Part shown: one piece after another, positions 1 through 8,651 of the stretch | Numbering within the stretch: position 1 is the stretch's first letter | Layout: the number at the start of each line of letters is the position of its first letter | NCBI RefSeq assembly: GCF_013315265.1 | Contig: NZ_JABUFE010000016.1 | Location: forward strand, 1-41,199 | Reading direction: 5' to 3' | Length of the DNA: 41,199 nucleotides | Origin: Parasulfitobacter algicola | GTDB taxonomy: Bacteria; Pseudomonadota; Alphaproteobacteria; Rhodobacterales; Rhodobacteraceae | Notes under the pieces: generated by a model | The model's input: the letters and a program-made list of their open reading frames with translations, nothing else | Database searches by the model: none | What the model was told of the DNA's origin: nothing | Translations under genes and position numbers: made by a program

Positions 1-81
1 AGAAAGTTGGCCGTCATCATGCACCGCATGTGGGCTGACAACACCGAGTTCCGTCATGGGAAAATGGAGGGAATTGCATGA
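1..81 (+). CDS. IS110-family transposase, C-terminal end only (partial)
   Basis: The first 27 codons form an open frame already in progress at the window edge and ending in TGA. The peptide begins RKLAVIMHRMW and continues ADNTEFRHGK, which matches the usual C-terminal ending of IS110-family transposases (KLAVIxHRMWxDxTxFR). These are DEDD-type enzymes acting on circular intermediates. The catalytic part lies outside the window, so it cannot be said whether the gene is intact. No other part of the element can be identified with certainty. Confidence 0.72.
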   Translation, partial: RKLAVIMHRMWADNTEFRHGKMEGIA

Positions 82-330
82 CCTGATACCCCTTCCTGAA
101 GCCAAAGACGGGATCGTCCCTCACCGGACGAGGTCAGTGGATGACGCCGAAAAAGCTCACTGCGCAACTTGAAGCGCGAGACTAAGCGGGGCGCTCCACG
201 TCCAATCCGACACATGCATGCAGCGGTCCAACTGAACCGGGCCATCAATGACTGCGTAGAGAAGTGTGACCCGGATGAGAGACAATGATCCCGAAGAGCG
301 GGAATAAAACGATGAAATGAACTTGACCTA
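1..330 (+). mobile_element. Right-hand part of an IS110-type insertion sequence (boundary uncertain)
   Basis: About 250 non-coding bases follow the transposase stop before the next gene ends at 340. IS110 elements often carry such a tail and lack clear terminal inverted repeats, so the right boundary cannot be placed precisely. A small inverted repeat, TCCCG (289-293) and CGGGA (299-303), lies near the presumed end. The 64-aa minus-strand open frame in this stretch has no recognisable features. The given end is an estimate. Confidence 0.4.
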
Positions 331-339
331 AACGCCCGA

Positions 340-1014
340 TTAGAGAAGTGAGTTCACATAGGGAGCAACCACCGCCTGTGGAACACCACAATACTGAATA
401 TAGCGATCCTGATGCATATCAGGATCATAGACGTCAGCAAAAATCTGCGGAAACTGCGTGCATTCTGGCTGAACCGGGGGATTTTCGCGATAGGAGTGCG
501 ACAACGGATCGTCGAAAATGATGCCAAGATATAAGCTGTTCAGGATGTAATAGCGTGCTTTGGTTCTATGTATCGGTCCGTCATAGTCATTGCGCGGGGT
601 TCTTGGCGCATCCTTAGCAAAGCGTTCCCGTTCCGCTTTTAATGTTTCAACGGTCTGCGGTACGCTGGCCAATGCTTCCAATCTTGCATCGACAAACCGC
701 TCTGCCCTGATCAACGCACAGCGTTTTTCGATATCTTTTACCGGATTTATGCTGAAATTCCAGACCACTGCAAAGATGGGAAGTGCTAAAAAGATAACAA
801 TCGCCAGCCATGTTTTACGATGGCGCAGCCACGCAAGCCATGTCATCAGAGCCCAAAAGACGAACAACAGACCAAATGATAACAACATGATTGGGCCGTA
901 GATAATCGCTCCGACCTCGCCCTGCCCTTGCCCGCCATACAAAGTAAATGCCCAAACATACCCAAAGAAAAGCGCCAGCGCCAAGCAGATAAAAATTGCT
1001 ATGCGCAGTATCAT
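340..1014 (-). CDS. Membrane protein of unknown function, 224 aa
   Basis: I do not recognise this protein. It starts with a hydrophobic segment (about residues 3-22) that could be a signal anchor. Two further hydrophobic segments follow at about 36-64 and 68-86, so about three membrane spans are expected. The remaining 140 residues are hydrophilic, begin with a charged and probably helical stretch (about 90-135), and contain three cysteines. The gene stands alone on the minus strand between the IS110 remnant and the hydrolase gene and shares no operon with either. A short overlapping frame at 815-1036 on the same strand is a shadow. Confidence 0.6.
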   Translation of the reverse strand: MILRIAIFICLALALFFGYVWAFTLYGGQGQGEVGAIIYGPIMLLSFGLLFVFWALMTWLAWLRHRKTWLAIVIFLALPIFAVVWNFSINPVKDIEKRCALIRAERFVDARLEALASVPQTVETLKAERERFAKDAPRTPRNDYDGPIHRTKARYYILNSLYLGIIFDDPLSHSYRENPPVQPECTQFPQIFADVYDPDMHQDRYIQYCGVPQAVVAPYVNSLL

Positions 1015-1144
1015 GAATGAAATCCAATTCGATCAAACAATATTATATCTGTGTATTTTCGGGATAGTTTATATGCAGATGATACGCCAAAGTATACCAC
1101 ATTGATCTAAAAGTCTGCGGCAGGCGTGGCCCGCCGCAGATTGA

Positions 1145-2161
1145 TTATTTCAGAACAAATGCAGCGATCTTTTCGATGGATTGTTGGTGCACTTCGCTGC
1201 GAATGGATCCTTGGGGATCATTGCAAACAGGGTCGTCCTTTTCTTCGATCAGAATTGCCGCGCCCTCAGGTTTACACAGCCCTAGAAAGCTGAAGTGATT
1301 GGCCTGCGTTACAGTCTGACGGGTGCCATTAGGCAGGTTTGCCATCAGATTGCTGCCTGTTGGACCAACATCGGTGGCCTTCCACAACAGACCCGGACCA
1401 CCAAGGCTTAGCACCATGATCGGCAGTGTCATAGTGGCGGCGGTCTGTGGTGCGATGGCGTATGTCATGCCTGGATCGACCGCTATGGCTGCTGTCAGGC
1501 GCGGGTCGGACATATCATTGGTCCAGCTTTCCGGCAGATTGTCGAAATCGACACCGCCTTTTTTGAAAAACACACAGTCTTCGGCATCAGGTAAGCGGGC
1601 GCAGTAATCGCGATAAAGGTCCCGTTCAAGGCGGGCGCCAGCAAGGGTCAGAACGGTCGTTCCGCCCAGTGAAAACCCGACACTGACGATCCGGCTTTGA
1701 TCAATCTTTGGGCCAAACGTCGGGTCGGCCAGAATGTGATCAAGAGCTTCGCTGATATCAGCGGCGCGATCATCCAAAAGAATGGACCGACGAGGAGAGG
1801 AGTCGCCCGATGTACTGCCCGGATGATTGACGGCCAGCACCATGATCCCGCGATTGGCCAGTTCCGAGGAAAGCCAGCCAAGACCATCCATGTTGCCGCC
1901 TGACCCGTGCGAGAGCAGGACTAAGGGGTAAGACCCCTCTTTGACCGCTGCGCCGACATAAGCCGAGGTGCCTTGGAAAACAGCATTGTCGCCAATCAGA
2001 CCGCGATAGGTCGGCGTTCCAACAGGATACCAGATTGATCCAGCAATGGGTCGCGTGCGGTGTTCTGCATCTATGGTCAGTTGATCATAGCCTGCAAAAT
2101 CCTGTGCCTGCGCGGCAGTTCCAGCCAAAGTGACAGCCACGGTTAAAAGCAGTTTCCTCAT
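1145..2161 (-). CDS. Exported alpha/beta hydrolase, dienelactone-hydrolase-like
   Basis: A 338-aa serine hydrolase of the group often annotated as predicted dienelactone hydrolase (COG4188-like), probably cleaving an ester or lactone in the periplasm. The first 19 residues form a signal peptide ending AQA. HGSGG at 85-89 fits the oxyanion-hole region, GFSLGG puts the nucleophile at Ser164, and NHF near the C-terminus offers His299 as the catalytic base. I chose the ATG at 2161 over an upstream in-frame ATG at 2200 because it places the signal peptide at the N-terminus and follows AAGGAAC at a proper distance. It is transcribed away from the AraC-type regulator gene, with two operator-like repeats between them, so that regulator probably controls it. 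The substrate is unknown. Confidence 0.8.
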   Translation of the reverse strand: MRKLLLTVAVTLAGTAAQAQDFAGYDQLTIDAEHRTRPIAGSIWYPVGTPTYRGLIGDNAVFQGTSAYVGAAVKEGSYPLVLLSHGSGGNMDGLGWLSSELANRGIMVLAVNHPGSTSGDSSPRRSILLDDRAADISEALDHILADPTFGPKIDQSRIVSVGFSLGGTTVLTLAGARLERDLYRDYCARLPDAEDCVFFKKGGVDFDNLPESWTNDMSDPRLTAAIAVDPGMTYAIAPQTAATMTLPIMVLSLGGPGLLWKATDVGPTGSNLMANLPNGTRQTVTQANHFSFLGLCKPEGAAILIEEKDDPVCNDPQGSIRSEVHQQSIEKIAAFVLK

Positions 2162-2230
2162 AACGCGTTCCTTTTTTCTGCGTTGAAATCTGCTTTCCAT
2201 TTGCGAGGTTTGGCGAATATCTGCGTCCTG

Positions 2231-2271
2231 AAACCGGTTTTAGGTCGATCAAAACCGGTTTTGGGTCCATT
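2231..2271. promoter_or_regulatory. Tandem operator-like repeat between hydrolase and AraC-type gene
   Basis: The perfect 10-bp palindrome AAACCGGTTT occurs at 2231-2240 and again at 2252-2261. The similarity extends rightwards, with 17 of 19 bases identical over the two units. Start-to-start spacing is 21 bp, two helical turns, which is the usual geometry of AraC-family half sites. The sites lie about 70 bp from the hydrolase start and 29-39 bp from the regulator start, so they could serve both divergent genes. Confidence 0.6.
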
Positions 2272-2299
2272 GAACGGGCCAAATACGAGGTTTTTGCAA

Positions 2300-3295
2300 A
2301 TGATTGCCTTACCGATACCCTTGATCATGTCGCTGTTGCTGGCGTTCTTATTCCTAAGGGCCCTGATGGCACGCCGCAAATCCTGGCTGTTTCTAAGCCT
2401 GCTGGCGGCAAGTGCCTGGCAGGGTTTGGTGATTTCTATGGTCCAGCATTACGGGGTTGAGACGTTCCGCTGGATCGCGCCTGTGACCGCTGTGATCATA
2501 CCACCGCTGGCCTGGGTAACCTTTCGGGCGACGGCAGTGCGGGCTTTTGATCCGGCCCGCGATGCGCTGCATCTTTTGCCTGTGGGTTTCACCGTTTTTT
2601 GCGTTGTATTTGAACCGGTTGCGCTGGATATTGTTGTGCCGGGGGTTTTCCTGATCTACGGGCTGGCGATCCTGATGGCCTTGCGCGCAGGGTCGGATGG
2701 GCTGCCGATGATGCGGCTTGAAACAGGCGATCTGCCCCGGCGGATCTGGGCTGGCATTGCGCTGGCATTGATCCTGTCAGCCTTCAGCGATGGATTGATC
2801 GCCATGACACAGATGATGGACGCAGGATGGTTGCGCCCGTGGATCATCAGTGTGTTTTCATCATTGTCTTTGGGGATTATTGGCATGCTTAGCCTGTCGC
2901 AAAGCCTGACCACTGATGCACCCGAGTCGGCGCCCGACATAAGCCCGCAAGATGTGCAACGCGACAGCGATGTGATGGCGCGACTAAAGCACCTGATGAC
3001 ATCCGAACAGCTTTTTCTGGACCCCGACCTGACGTTGGTGCGGCTGTCCAAACGGTTGCGGGTGCCTGCGAAACAAGTATCTGCCGCGATCAATCGGGCC
3101 ACGGGGCAGAATGTGTCGCGCTATGTGAATGAATTTCGAATCCGATATGCCTGCGACCGTTTGAAAGCGGATGAGCCTGTTACGCTTGCAATGCTGAACA
3201 GTGGCTTCAATACCAAGTCCAACTTCAATCGCGAATTTTTGCGCGTGATGGGCTGCGCACCCAGTGTCTGGATTTCTGAAAACAGACCCCCATGA
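2300..3295 (+). CDS. AraC-family regulator with membrane-spanning N-terminal half
   Basis: A 331-aa protein. Its N-terminal half (about 1-215) holds some six or seven hydrophobic segments. Its C-terminal about 100 residues form an AraC/XylS-type double helix-turn-helix, with the first HTH around LVRLSKRLRVPAKQVSAAIN and the second around the SGFNTKSNFNREF segment that precedes the conserved GxxPSxW ending. The layout suggests a membrane sensor that binds DNA directly. I chose the ATG at 2300 rather than the longer frame from 2183, because the extra 39 residues would be encoded by the operator repeats. It is divergent from the hydrolase gene and probably regulates it and itself. Its stop abuts the end of the convergent gene at 3296. 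Confidence 0.82.
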   Translation: MIALPIPLIMSLLLAFLFLRALMARRKSWLFLSLLAASAWQGLVISMVQHYGVETFRWIAPVTAVIIPPLAWVTFRATAVRAFDPARDALHLLPVGFTVFCVVFEPVALDIVVPGVFLIYGLAILMALRAGSDGLPMMRLETGDLPRRIWAGIALALILSAFSDGLIAMTQMMDAGWLRPWIISVFSSLSLGIIGMLSLSQSLTTDAPESAPDISPQDVQRDSDVMARLKHLMTSEQLFLDPDLTLVRLSKRLRVPAKQVSAAINRATGQNVSRYVNEFRIRYACDRLKADEPVTLAMLNSGFNTKSNFNREFLRVMGCAPSVWISENRPP

Positions 3296-3853
3296 TCAGA
3301 TACCACATACATTTTTTATATCTGATGTGATCTGCCCAGACGTCCCCCATTTCATGACCGGTATAGCCCGCATAGTAGTCTGAATGTCTTTGGGTACATC
3401 ATTCGTCCAACGTATACCCTGCCCGCTGATCAGGTCCAACTGACAACTGCCATTGTTGTCAAGATCAAGCGTGTCACGATACGTATATACGTACCGCGTG
3501 ACCACATACCTTCCGTCGTCATACCCAAGTTCCAGTGAGATACTCCAACGAATGCGGTGGATTGCTTCGTTCAGGGACACGACCAAAATCGATCCGTCTT
3601 CAAGTCGTTCCAGAAATGGCTTTTGTTCCATGAACTGGCCGACCCAGGCAATATTCCGCGCTATTATATCAGGCTGGCCAGCCGATTGGATTTTCAGATC
3701 GGCACTATCCGAGTTTTCATCATAAAGAAGTGTAATGTCTTCAACTATGCCGTCCTCGTTCAAATCCGATTGAACCATAAGCAGCATATCTTGCGCCTGT
3801 GCTTGCCATACGCTCAATCCAATAATCATAGGAATCAGAATGCGGTATGACAC
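3296..3853 (-). CDS. Exported protein of unknown function, 185 aa, GTG start
   Basis: I do not recognise a family. A GTG start at 3853 follows AAGGAAAG by six bases and gives a clean signal peptide (about 20 residues ending AQA). An upstream ATG at 3907 would add 18 hydrophilic residues. The mature protein contains a segment SDLNEDGIVEDITLLYDEN and later LDLDNNGSC, both resembling the acidic loops of FG-GAP or EF-hand-like calcium-binding repeats. The rest looks beta-rich. It is divergent from the deacetylase gene at 3901 and convergent with the AraC-type gene. Confidence 0.6.
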   Translation of the reverse strand: MSYRILIPMIIGLSVWQAQAQDMLLMVQSDLNEDGIVEDITLLYDENSDSADLKIQSAGQPDIIARNIAWVGQFMEQKPFLERLEDGSILVVSLNEAIHRIRWSISLELGYDDGRYVVTRYVYTYRDTLDLDNNGSCQLDLISGQGIRWTNDVPKDIQTTMRAIPVMKWGTSGQITSDIKNVCGI

Positions 3854-3900
3854 CTTAATCTTTCCTTGTGCTGATGAATGGTTTCGACTTGTATCAGTAT

Positions 3901-4827
3901 ATGACAACAGCCCTTATCACACACCCCGATTGTCTTGGTCACATCACGCCCCTTGGTCATGTCGAACAGGTGGCGCGGCTTGAATATGTTTTGCGCGCGC
4001 TGGACGATCTGGATCTGCAGCGCGAAAAGGCGCCTTTGGTGGCCGATGATGATATAATTCGTGTGCATCCCGCCGGACATCTGCATGCGCTGCGCGAAGC
4101 GGCCCCTGATAAGGGATCAGTGGCGCTGGATCCTGACACCTATATGTCGCCGGGAACGCTTGATGCGGTCTTTCGGGCGGCGGGGGCCTGTGTAAAGGCC
4201 GTTGATATGGTGATGAACGGCGATGTGGCGAATGCGTTTTGCGCTGTGCGTCCGCCCGGTCATCATGCGGAAAAGCAGACGCCGATGGGGTTTTGTCTGT
4301 TGGGCAACATTGCGATTGCCGCCAAATATGCGCTGGATCATCACCGGTTGGCGCGGGTGGCGATTGTGGATTTTGACGTACACCACGGCAACGGCACACA
4401 AGATTTGCTGGAAGCCGATAAGCGTGTTTTCTTTGCATCGACCCATCAGATGCCGCTGTATCCCGGTACAGGTCACACCCATGAAACCGGCGCGCATAAC
4501 AACGTGCTAAACATCCCGCTAAGGGCAGGCGAAGGATCATCGGCGTTTCGAAAAGTGATACAGCAACAGGTTTTCCGCGCGATTGATCGCTTTTCTCCGC
4601 AACTTCTGCTGATTTCGGCTGGATTTGATGCACATGCAGATGATCCATTGGCGGGGCTGAACCTGGTCGAGGATGACTTTGACTGGGTTACACGGGGTTT
4701 GTGTGATCTGGCCGATAAACATTGTGGGGGTCGTGTGGTCTCGACTTTAGAAGGCGGCTATGATTTGGACGCTTTGGCGGCCAGTGCGGCTGCACACGTG
4801 AAAGTTTTGATGGAGCGAGGCGCATGA
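3901..4827 (+). CDS. Histone-deacetylase-family amidohydrolase (AcuC / acetylpolyamine-type)
   Basis: A 308-aa zinc-dependent deacetylase of the arginase/HDAC fold. Visible are RPPGHHAE with the histidine pair at 121-122, DFDVHHGNGT at about 157-166 with the metal ligands Asp159 and His161, SAGFDAHADDPL at about 239-250 carrying the third metal ligand, and LEGGYD with the catalytic tyrosine. All active-site motifs are intact. Bacterial members remove acetyl groups from lysines or polyamines; which one applies here cannot be read. The start at 3901 matches the usual N-terminus; a longer frame from 3868 adds 11 unconserved residues. Its stop overlaps the xseB start (ATGA), so it heads an operon with xseB, ispA and probably dxs. 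Confidence 0.9.
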   Translation: MTTALITHPDCLGHITPLGHVEQVARLEYVLRALDDLDLQREKAPLVADDDIIRVHPAGHLHALREAAPDKGSVALDPDTYMSPGTLDAVFRAAGACVKAVDMVMNGDVANAFCAVRPPGHHAEKQTPMGFCLLGNIAIAAKYALDHHRLARVAIVDFDVHHGNGTQDLLEADKRVFFASTHQMPLYPGTGHTHETGAHNNVLNIPLRAGEGSSAFRKVIQQQVFRAIDRFSPQLLLISAGFDAHADDPLAGLNLVEDDFDWVTRGLCDLADKHCGGRVVSTLEGGYDLDALAASAAAHVKVLMERGA

Positions 4828-5066
4828 GTGAAAAACAAGTCAGCGAGATGAGCTTTGAAGAAGCCATGGCCGAGCTGGAACGTGTCGTCGGTCAACTGGA
4901 AGGCGGCGACGTGCCGCTGGAACAGTCGATCACGCTTTACGAACGCGGGGCCGAGCTGAAAAAGCATTGCGAGGCCAAGCTGAAGGCGGCTGAGGAAAAG
5001 GTGGCCAAAATCACTCTGGATGAAACGGGTAAACCCACCGGGACGGCGCCGCTTGATGGGGTATAG
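4824..5066 (+). CDS. xseB: Exodeoxyribonuclease VII small subunit
   Basis: An 80-aa protein with the whole XseB pattern: MSFEEAMAELERVVGQLEGG, then LEQSITLYERGAELKKHC and a charged helical end, forming the helical hairpin that binds the XseA stalk. With XseA (not in this window) it degrades single-stranded DNA to oligonucleotides. It overlaps the upstream deacetylase by four bases and the downstream ispA start by eleven, indicating translational coupling. xseB before ispA and dxs is a common arrangement in proteobacteria. Confidence 0.95.
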   Translation: MSEKQVSEMSFEEAMAELERVVGQLEGGDVPLEQSITLYERGAELKKHCEAKLKAAEEKVAKITLDETGKPTGTAPLDGV

Positions 5067-5970
5067 ACTCGACGGTCAGCCCTTTGACCCGATTGGGTTT
5101 GATCCCCACCCCTTTGATGAGGCGCTGGAGATAACATCGCTGTTTGTCCCCGGCTGGATTGCAGAGCAGTTCAAGAATCAAGATGGCCCTGTTGCAGATG
5201 CGATGCGCTATGCGCTTGACGGCGGTAAATGCCTGCGTGCCTATCTGGTGTACGAAGGCGGGCGGCTGCATGGTATTCCTCATGGCAAATCGTTGCCTGC
5301 CGCCAAGGCCATTGAATGCATCCATGCCTACAGTCTGATCCACGATGATCTGCCCTGCATGGATGACGATGGCATACGGCGTGGCAAACCGACGGTTCAC
5401 AAGAAATGGGACGAGGCCACGGCCGTTCTGGCCGGAGATGCCCTTCAATCGCTGGCTTTTGAGTGTCTCGGTCAGCTGAAATATCCCGCCGATCACGTGA
5501 TGGACTTGGTTGTCAGTCTTGCGAAAGCCGCAGGAATTGCGGGGATGGTCGGGGGGCAAGCCGCCGATATCGCGGCTGAAACGGCCAAAGCCGCCCTGAC
5601 ACTGGAACAGATCACCGACCTGCAAGCTCGGAAAACCGGTGCGCTGATTTCATGGGCGGCGCAGGCCGGACCGATCCTTGCGGGTGATGACCCCACCGCA
5701 CTGCGGCAGTATGCGCAGGCGCTTGGCCTTGCCTTTCAAATCGCCGACGACATCTTGGATGTTGAGGGCGATGCGGCAACCGCCGGAAAACGCTTGCAAA
5801 AAGACGCAGACGCCGGAAAGGCCACATTCGTTTCGCTTTTAGGGCTGCAGGGTGCAAAGGCCCGCGCGCTGGAACTGGTGGAACAGGCCGAAGCGGCGCT
5901 TGACCCTTACGGCGACAACGCCGCTCCGTTGAAAGAGGCCGCTCGCTTTGTTATCTCGCGCGACAAATAA
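5056..5970 (+). CDS. ispA: Farnesyl (polyprenyl) diphosphate synthase
   Basis: A 304-aa all-helical prenyltransferase that condenses dimethylallyl or geranyl diphosphate with isopentenyl diphosphate. The first aspartate-rich motif is [10 protein letters not shown] (about 96-105) followed by RRGKPTVH; the second is DDILD at 231-235. The GGKCLRAYL segment near residue 57 binds diphosphate. The two extra residues within the first motif are typical of bacterial farnesyl diphosphate synthases, but the product length is inferred, not proven. I took the ATG at 5056; the frame can be extended to 5020 but that overlaps more of xseB. It lies directly ahead of dxs, so precursor supply and chain elongation are co-expressed. 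Confidence 0.92.
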   Translation: MGYRLDGQPFDPIGFDPHPFDEALEITSLFVPGWIAEQFKNQDGPVADAMRYALDGGKCLRAYLVYEGGRLHGIPHGKSLPAAKAIECIHAYSLIHDDLPCMDDDGIRRGKPTVHKKWDEATAVLAGDALQSLAFECLGQLKYPADHVMDLVVSLAKAAGIAGMVGGQAADIAAETAKAALTLEQITDLQARKTGALISWAAQAGPILAGDDPTALRQYAQALGLAFQIADDILDVEGDAATAGKRLQKDADAGKATFVSLLGLQGAKARALELVEQAEAALDPYGDNAAPLKEAARFVISRDK

Positions 5971-5992
5971 CGCGCCATTGGAAGGCAATATT

Positions 5993-7921
5993 ATGGGACA
6001 CAAACCGAATACTCCGCTGTTGGACAAAGTACACAGCCCTGCCGATATGAAGGGCTTCAGCGATTCTGAGTTGCGGCAACTGGCAAATGAGGTTCGGTCT
6101 GAAACGATCAGCGCGGTGTCGGTCACAGGCGGGCATCTGGGCGCAGGTCTGGGTGTGGTCGAACTGACGGTGGCCCTGCACGCTGTCTTCGATGCCCCCA
6201 AGGACCGGATCATCTGGGACGTCAGCCATCAGTGCTATCCCCATAAAATCTTGACCGGACGGCGTGATCGCATCCGCACCCTGCGCCAAAAGGATGGGCT
6301 GAGCGGGTTTACCAAACGGTCGGAAAGCCCCTATGACCCGTTCGGCGCCGCGCATAGCTCGACCTCGATCTCGGCCGCGCTTGGCTTTGCCGTGGCCCGC
6401 GATCTGGGCGGTGCGCCCGAACATGGGATTGGCGATTGCATCGCAGTGATCGGTGACGGCGCGATGAGCGCGGGTATGGCGTACGAGGCGATGAACAACG
6501 CAGGCCACCTGAAAAAGCGGCTGATCGTGATCCTGAACGATAATGAAATGAGCATCGCGCCCCCCGTCGGCGCCATGTCCAGCTATCTTAGCCGGCTTTA
6601 CGCCGGCGCCCCGTTTCAGGAACTGAAGGCCGCCGCCAAGGGTGCTGTCAGCCTGCTGCCCGAACCCCTGCAGGAAGGGGCGCGGCGGGCCAAGGATATG
6701 CTGAAACATATGACCGTGGGCGGGACCTTGTTTGAAGAACTGGGCTTTTCCTATCTTGGCCCCATCGACGGGCACGACATGGAACAGCTTCTGGCCGTCT
6801 TGCGCACGGTCAAGGATCGCGCCACCGGGCCGATCCTGATCCACGCCATCACGAAAAAGGGCAAAGGTTATGCCCCGGCCGAGGCCGCGCGTGATAAGGG
6901 GCACGGTGTCAGCAAATTCGACGTGGTGACGGGCGAACAGAAAAAGGCGGCCTCAAACGCGCCCAGCTATACAAAGGTGTTCGCCGAGGCGCTCATCAAA
7001 CAGGCCGAAAAAGACGACAAGGTCTGCGCCGTGACCGCGGCCATGCCAGACGGCACAGGCCTGAAACTGTTCGCCGAACGCTATCCGAGCCGTTGCTTTG
7101 ATGTAGGCATTGCCGAACAGCACGGTGTGACATTCTCGGCCGGTCTGGCGGCGGGCGGCATGAAGCCATTTGCGGCGATCTATTCGACCTTCCTGCAGCG
7201 CGGGTATGATCAGGTGGTGCATGATGTGGCGATCCAACGATTGCCTGTGCGCTTTGCGATTGACCGCGCTGGGCTAGTGGGCGCTGATGGCGCAACGCAC
7301 GCGGGCGCTTTTGATGTGGCCTATCTGGCCAATCTGCCGGGTTTTGTGGTCATGGCCGCCGCGGATGAGGCCGAATTGACCCGTATGGTCGCCACCGCCG
7401 TGGCCCATGACGACGGCCCGATCGCATTCCGCTTTCCGCGCGGTGAAGGCACCGGCGTCGAGATGCCAGAGGACCCGCAACCACTGGAAATAGGCAAAGG
7501 CCGCATCATTCAGGACGGCAGCCGCGTGGCCCTTCTGTCTTTTGGTGCCCGTTTGCAAGAGGTCCAGAAAGCCGCCGAAAATCTGGCCGCCAAGGGGATC
7601 AACCCCACCATTGCCGACGCCCGTTTCGCCAAGCCTCTGGACCGCGAGTTGATGCTGCAACTGGCCGCGAATCATGAGGCGCTGATCACGATCGAGGAAG
7701 GCGCCATCGGCGGCTTCGGCAGCCACGTTGCGCAGCTGCTGGCCGAAGAACAGGTGTTCGATACCGGCCTGAAATACCGGTCCATGGTTCTGCCTGATAC
7801 CTTTATCGATCAGGCAGGCCCGCGGGATATGTATGCGGTCGCCAAGCTGAATGCCGAAGATATCGAAGCCAAAGTGCTGGACACCCTGGGTGTCGCGCAG
7901 TTGGACAGTAAAAGGGCTTAA
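5993..7921 (+). CDS. dxs: 1-deoxy-D-xylulose-5-phosphate synthase
   Basis: A 642-aa thiamine-diphosphate enzyme joining pyruvate and glyceraldehyde 3-phosphate, the first step of the MEP isoprenoid pathway. The N-terminal domain carries [23 protein letters not shown] and the cofactor motif [18 protein letters not shown]. The central pyrimidine-binding domain carries [10 protein letters not shown] with the catalytic Glu, and [18 protein letters not shown]. The C-terminal transketolase domain is complete. Length is typical. The ATG at 5993 has GAAGG nine bases before it; the longer frame from 5948 runs back into ispA. Only 22 bases separate it from ispA. Confidence 0.96.
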   Translation: MGHKPNTPLLDKVHSPADMKGFSDSELRQLANEVRSETISAVSVTGGHLGAGLGVVELTVALHAVFDAPKDRIIWDVSHQCYPHKILTGRRDRIRTLRQKDGLSGFTKRSESPYDPFGAAHSSTSISAALGFAVARDLGGAPEHGIGDCIAVIGDGAMSAGMAYEAMNNAGHLKKRLIVILNDNEMSIAPPVGAMSSYLSRLYAGAPFQELKAAAKGAVSLLPEPLQEGARRAKDMLKHMTVGGTLFEELGFSYLGPIDGHDMEQLLAVLRTVKDRATGPILIHAITKKGKGYAPAEAARDKGHGVSKFDVVTGEQKKAASNAPSYTKVFAEALIKQAEKDDKVCAVTAAMPDGTGLKLFAERYPSRCFDVGIAEQHGVTFSAGLAAGGMKPFAAIYSTFLQRGYDQVVHDVAIQRLPVRFAIDRAGLVGADGATHAGAFDVAYLANLPGFVVMAAADEAELTRMVATAVAHDDGPIAFRFPRGEGTGVEMPEDPQPLEIGKGRIIQDGSRVALLSFGARLQEVQKAAENLAAKGINPTIADARFAKPLDRELMLQLAANHEALITIEEGAIGGFGSHVAQLLAEEQVFDTGLKYRSMVLPDTFIDQAGPRDMYAVAKLNAEDIEAKVLDTLGVAQLDSKRA

Positions 7922-7982
7922 CTGGCGTAGCGTCACTCAGATTTGGTTTTGCGCCAGGGCGCATATCGCTTATTCAAAACCG

Positions 7983-8651
7983 ATGAACGATATCAGACGC
8001 TCAAAACCCATCCTATACTACCGCTGGCTCGTCTTTCTGCTGGCGGCTGGATACTCACTTTATATGATGTTTTTCAGCAGCTATGCGCAGCTTGGCGGGC
8101 CGTTTCGGTTTTTGACGATCTGGGCATTACTGGCGTCATTTTTCTGTGCATCCCGCATGATCGCCGTTATGGAAGACAGGTCAGATATGCGCTGGGATGC
8201 AATGGTGACGATCACCGCTGTGCTGAACGGAATGGTGGTGTTTTTGTACTGGCGGCTTTATTTTATTGATCCGGCACTGGTGAACAGCGATGAACCCGTC
8301 TGGTGGCGGGAATACTATCTGCATCTGCTTGGCCCGATGCTGCAATGGATCGACGCCCTGTTCATCCACCGGGGCAATCGCCGCCCCCTTTGGGCCGCTG
8401 TCGGGATTGCGGTTGTTATCAGCCTGTATGTTGCATGGATCGAAGGTATCGTTCAGCGCCTTAGCAATTTTCCGGCAGGCAGCGTGACCAGTGGCCTGCC
8501 GTATCCGTTTTTGAACGATATGACATTCACAGAACGGCTGACCTTTTATGTCAGCAATTTCATGATAGCGCTGATCCTACTGACGATTGTGGTGATTTTG
8601 GCCGCGTTACTGAACCACCTTTTACCTCGCCGGCCTCAAGCAACGCCTTAA
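7983..8651 (+). CDS. Membrane protein resembling FAR-17a/AIG1 lipid hydrolases
   Basis: A 222-aa protein with about five to six hydrophobic segments. From memory, human AIG1 has YGGSWKFLTF around its catalytic Thr43; here QLGGPFRFLTIW places Thr45 at the same distance from the N-terminus. AIG1 His134 sits in an NHGMHTTVLP segment; here EYYLHLLGPML offers His114. Further parallels are VVFLYWRLYFIDPALV with VFWIIYAYDREMI, and GLPYPFLN with WVYPFLE. AIG1 and ADTRP are threonine hydrolases of fatty-acid esters of hydroxy fatty acids. That this protein does the same is inference. It lies 61 bases downstream of dxs and its 3' end overlaps the convergent fusion gene. Confidence 0.6.
   Translation: MNDIRRSKPILYYRWLVFLLAAGYSLYMMFFSSYAQLGGPFRFLTIWALLASFFCASRMIAVMEDRSDMRWDAMVTITAVLNGMVVFLYWRLYFIDPALVNSDEPVWWREYYLHLLGPMLQWIDALFIHRGNRRPLWAAVGIAVVISLYVAWIEGIVQRLSNFPAGSVTSGLPYPFLNDMTFTERLTFYVSNFMIALILLTIVVILAALLNHLLPRRPQATP

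Noticed and set aside
2183-2299. 39-residue N-terminal extension of the AraC-type protein
   Set aside because: Encoded by the operator repeats; the ATG at 2300 gives the membrane segment at the N-terminus.
5951-6904. 317-aa open frame on the minus strand
   Set aside because: Lies wholly opposite dxs, which has full family motifs; typical antisense shadow in GC-rich coding DNA.
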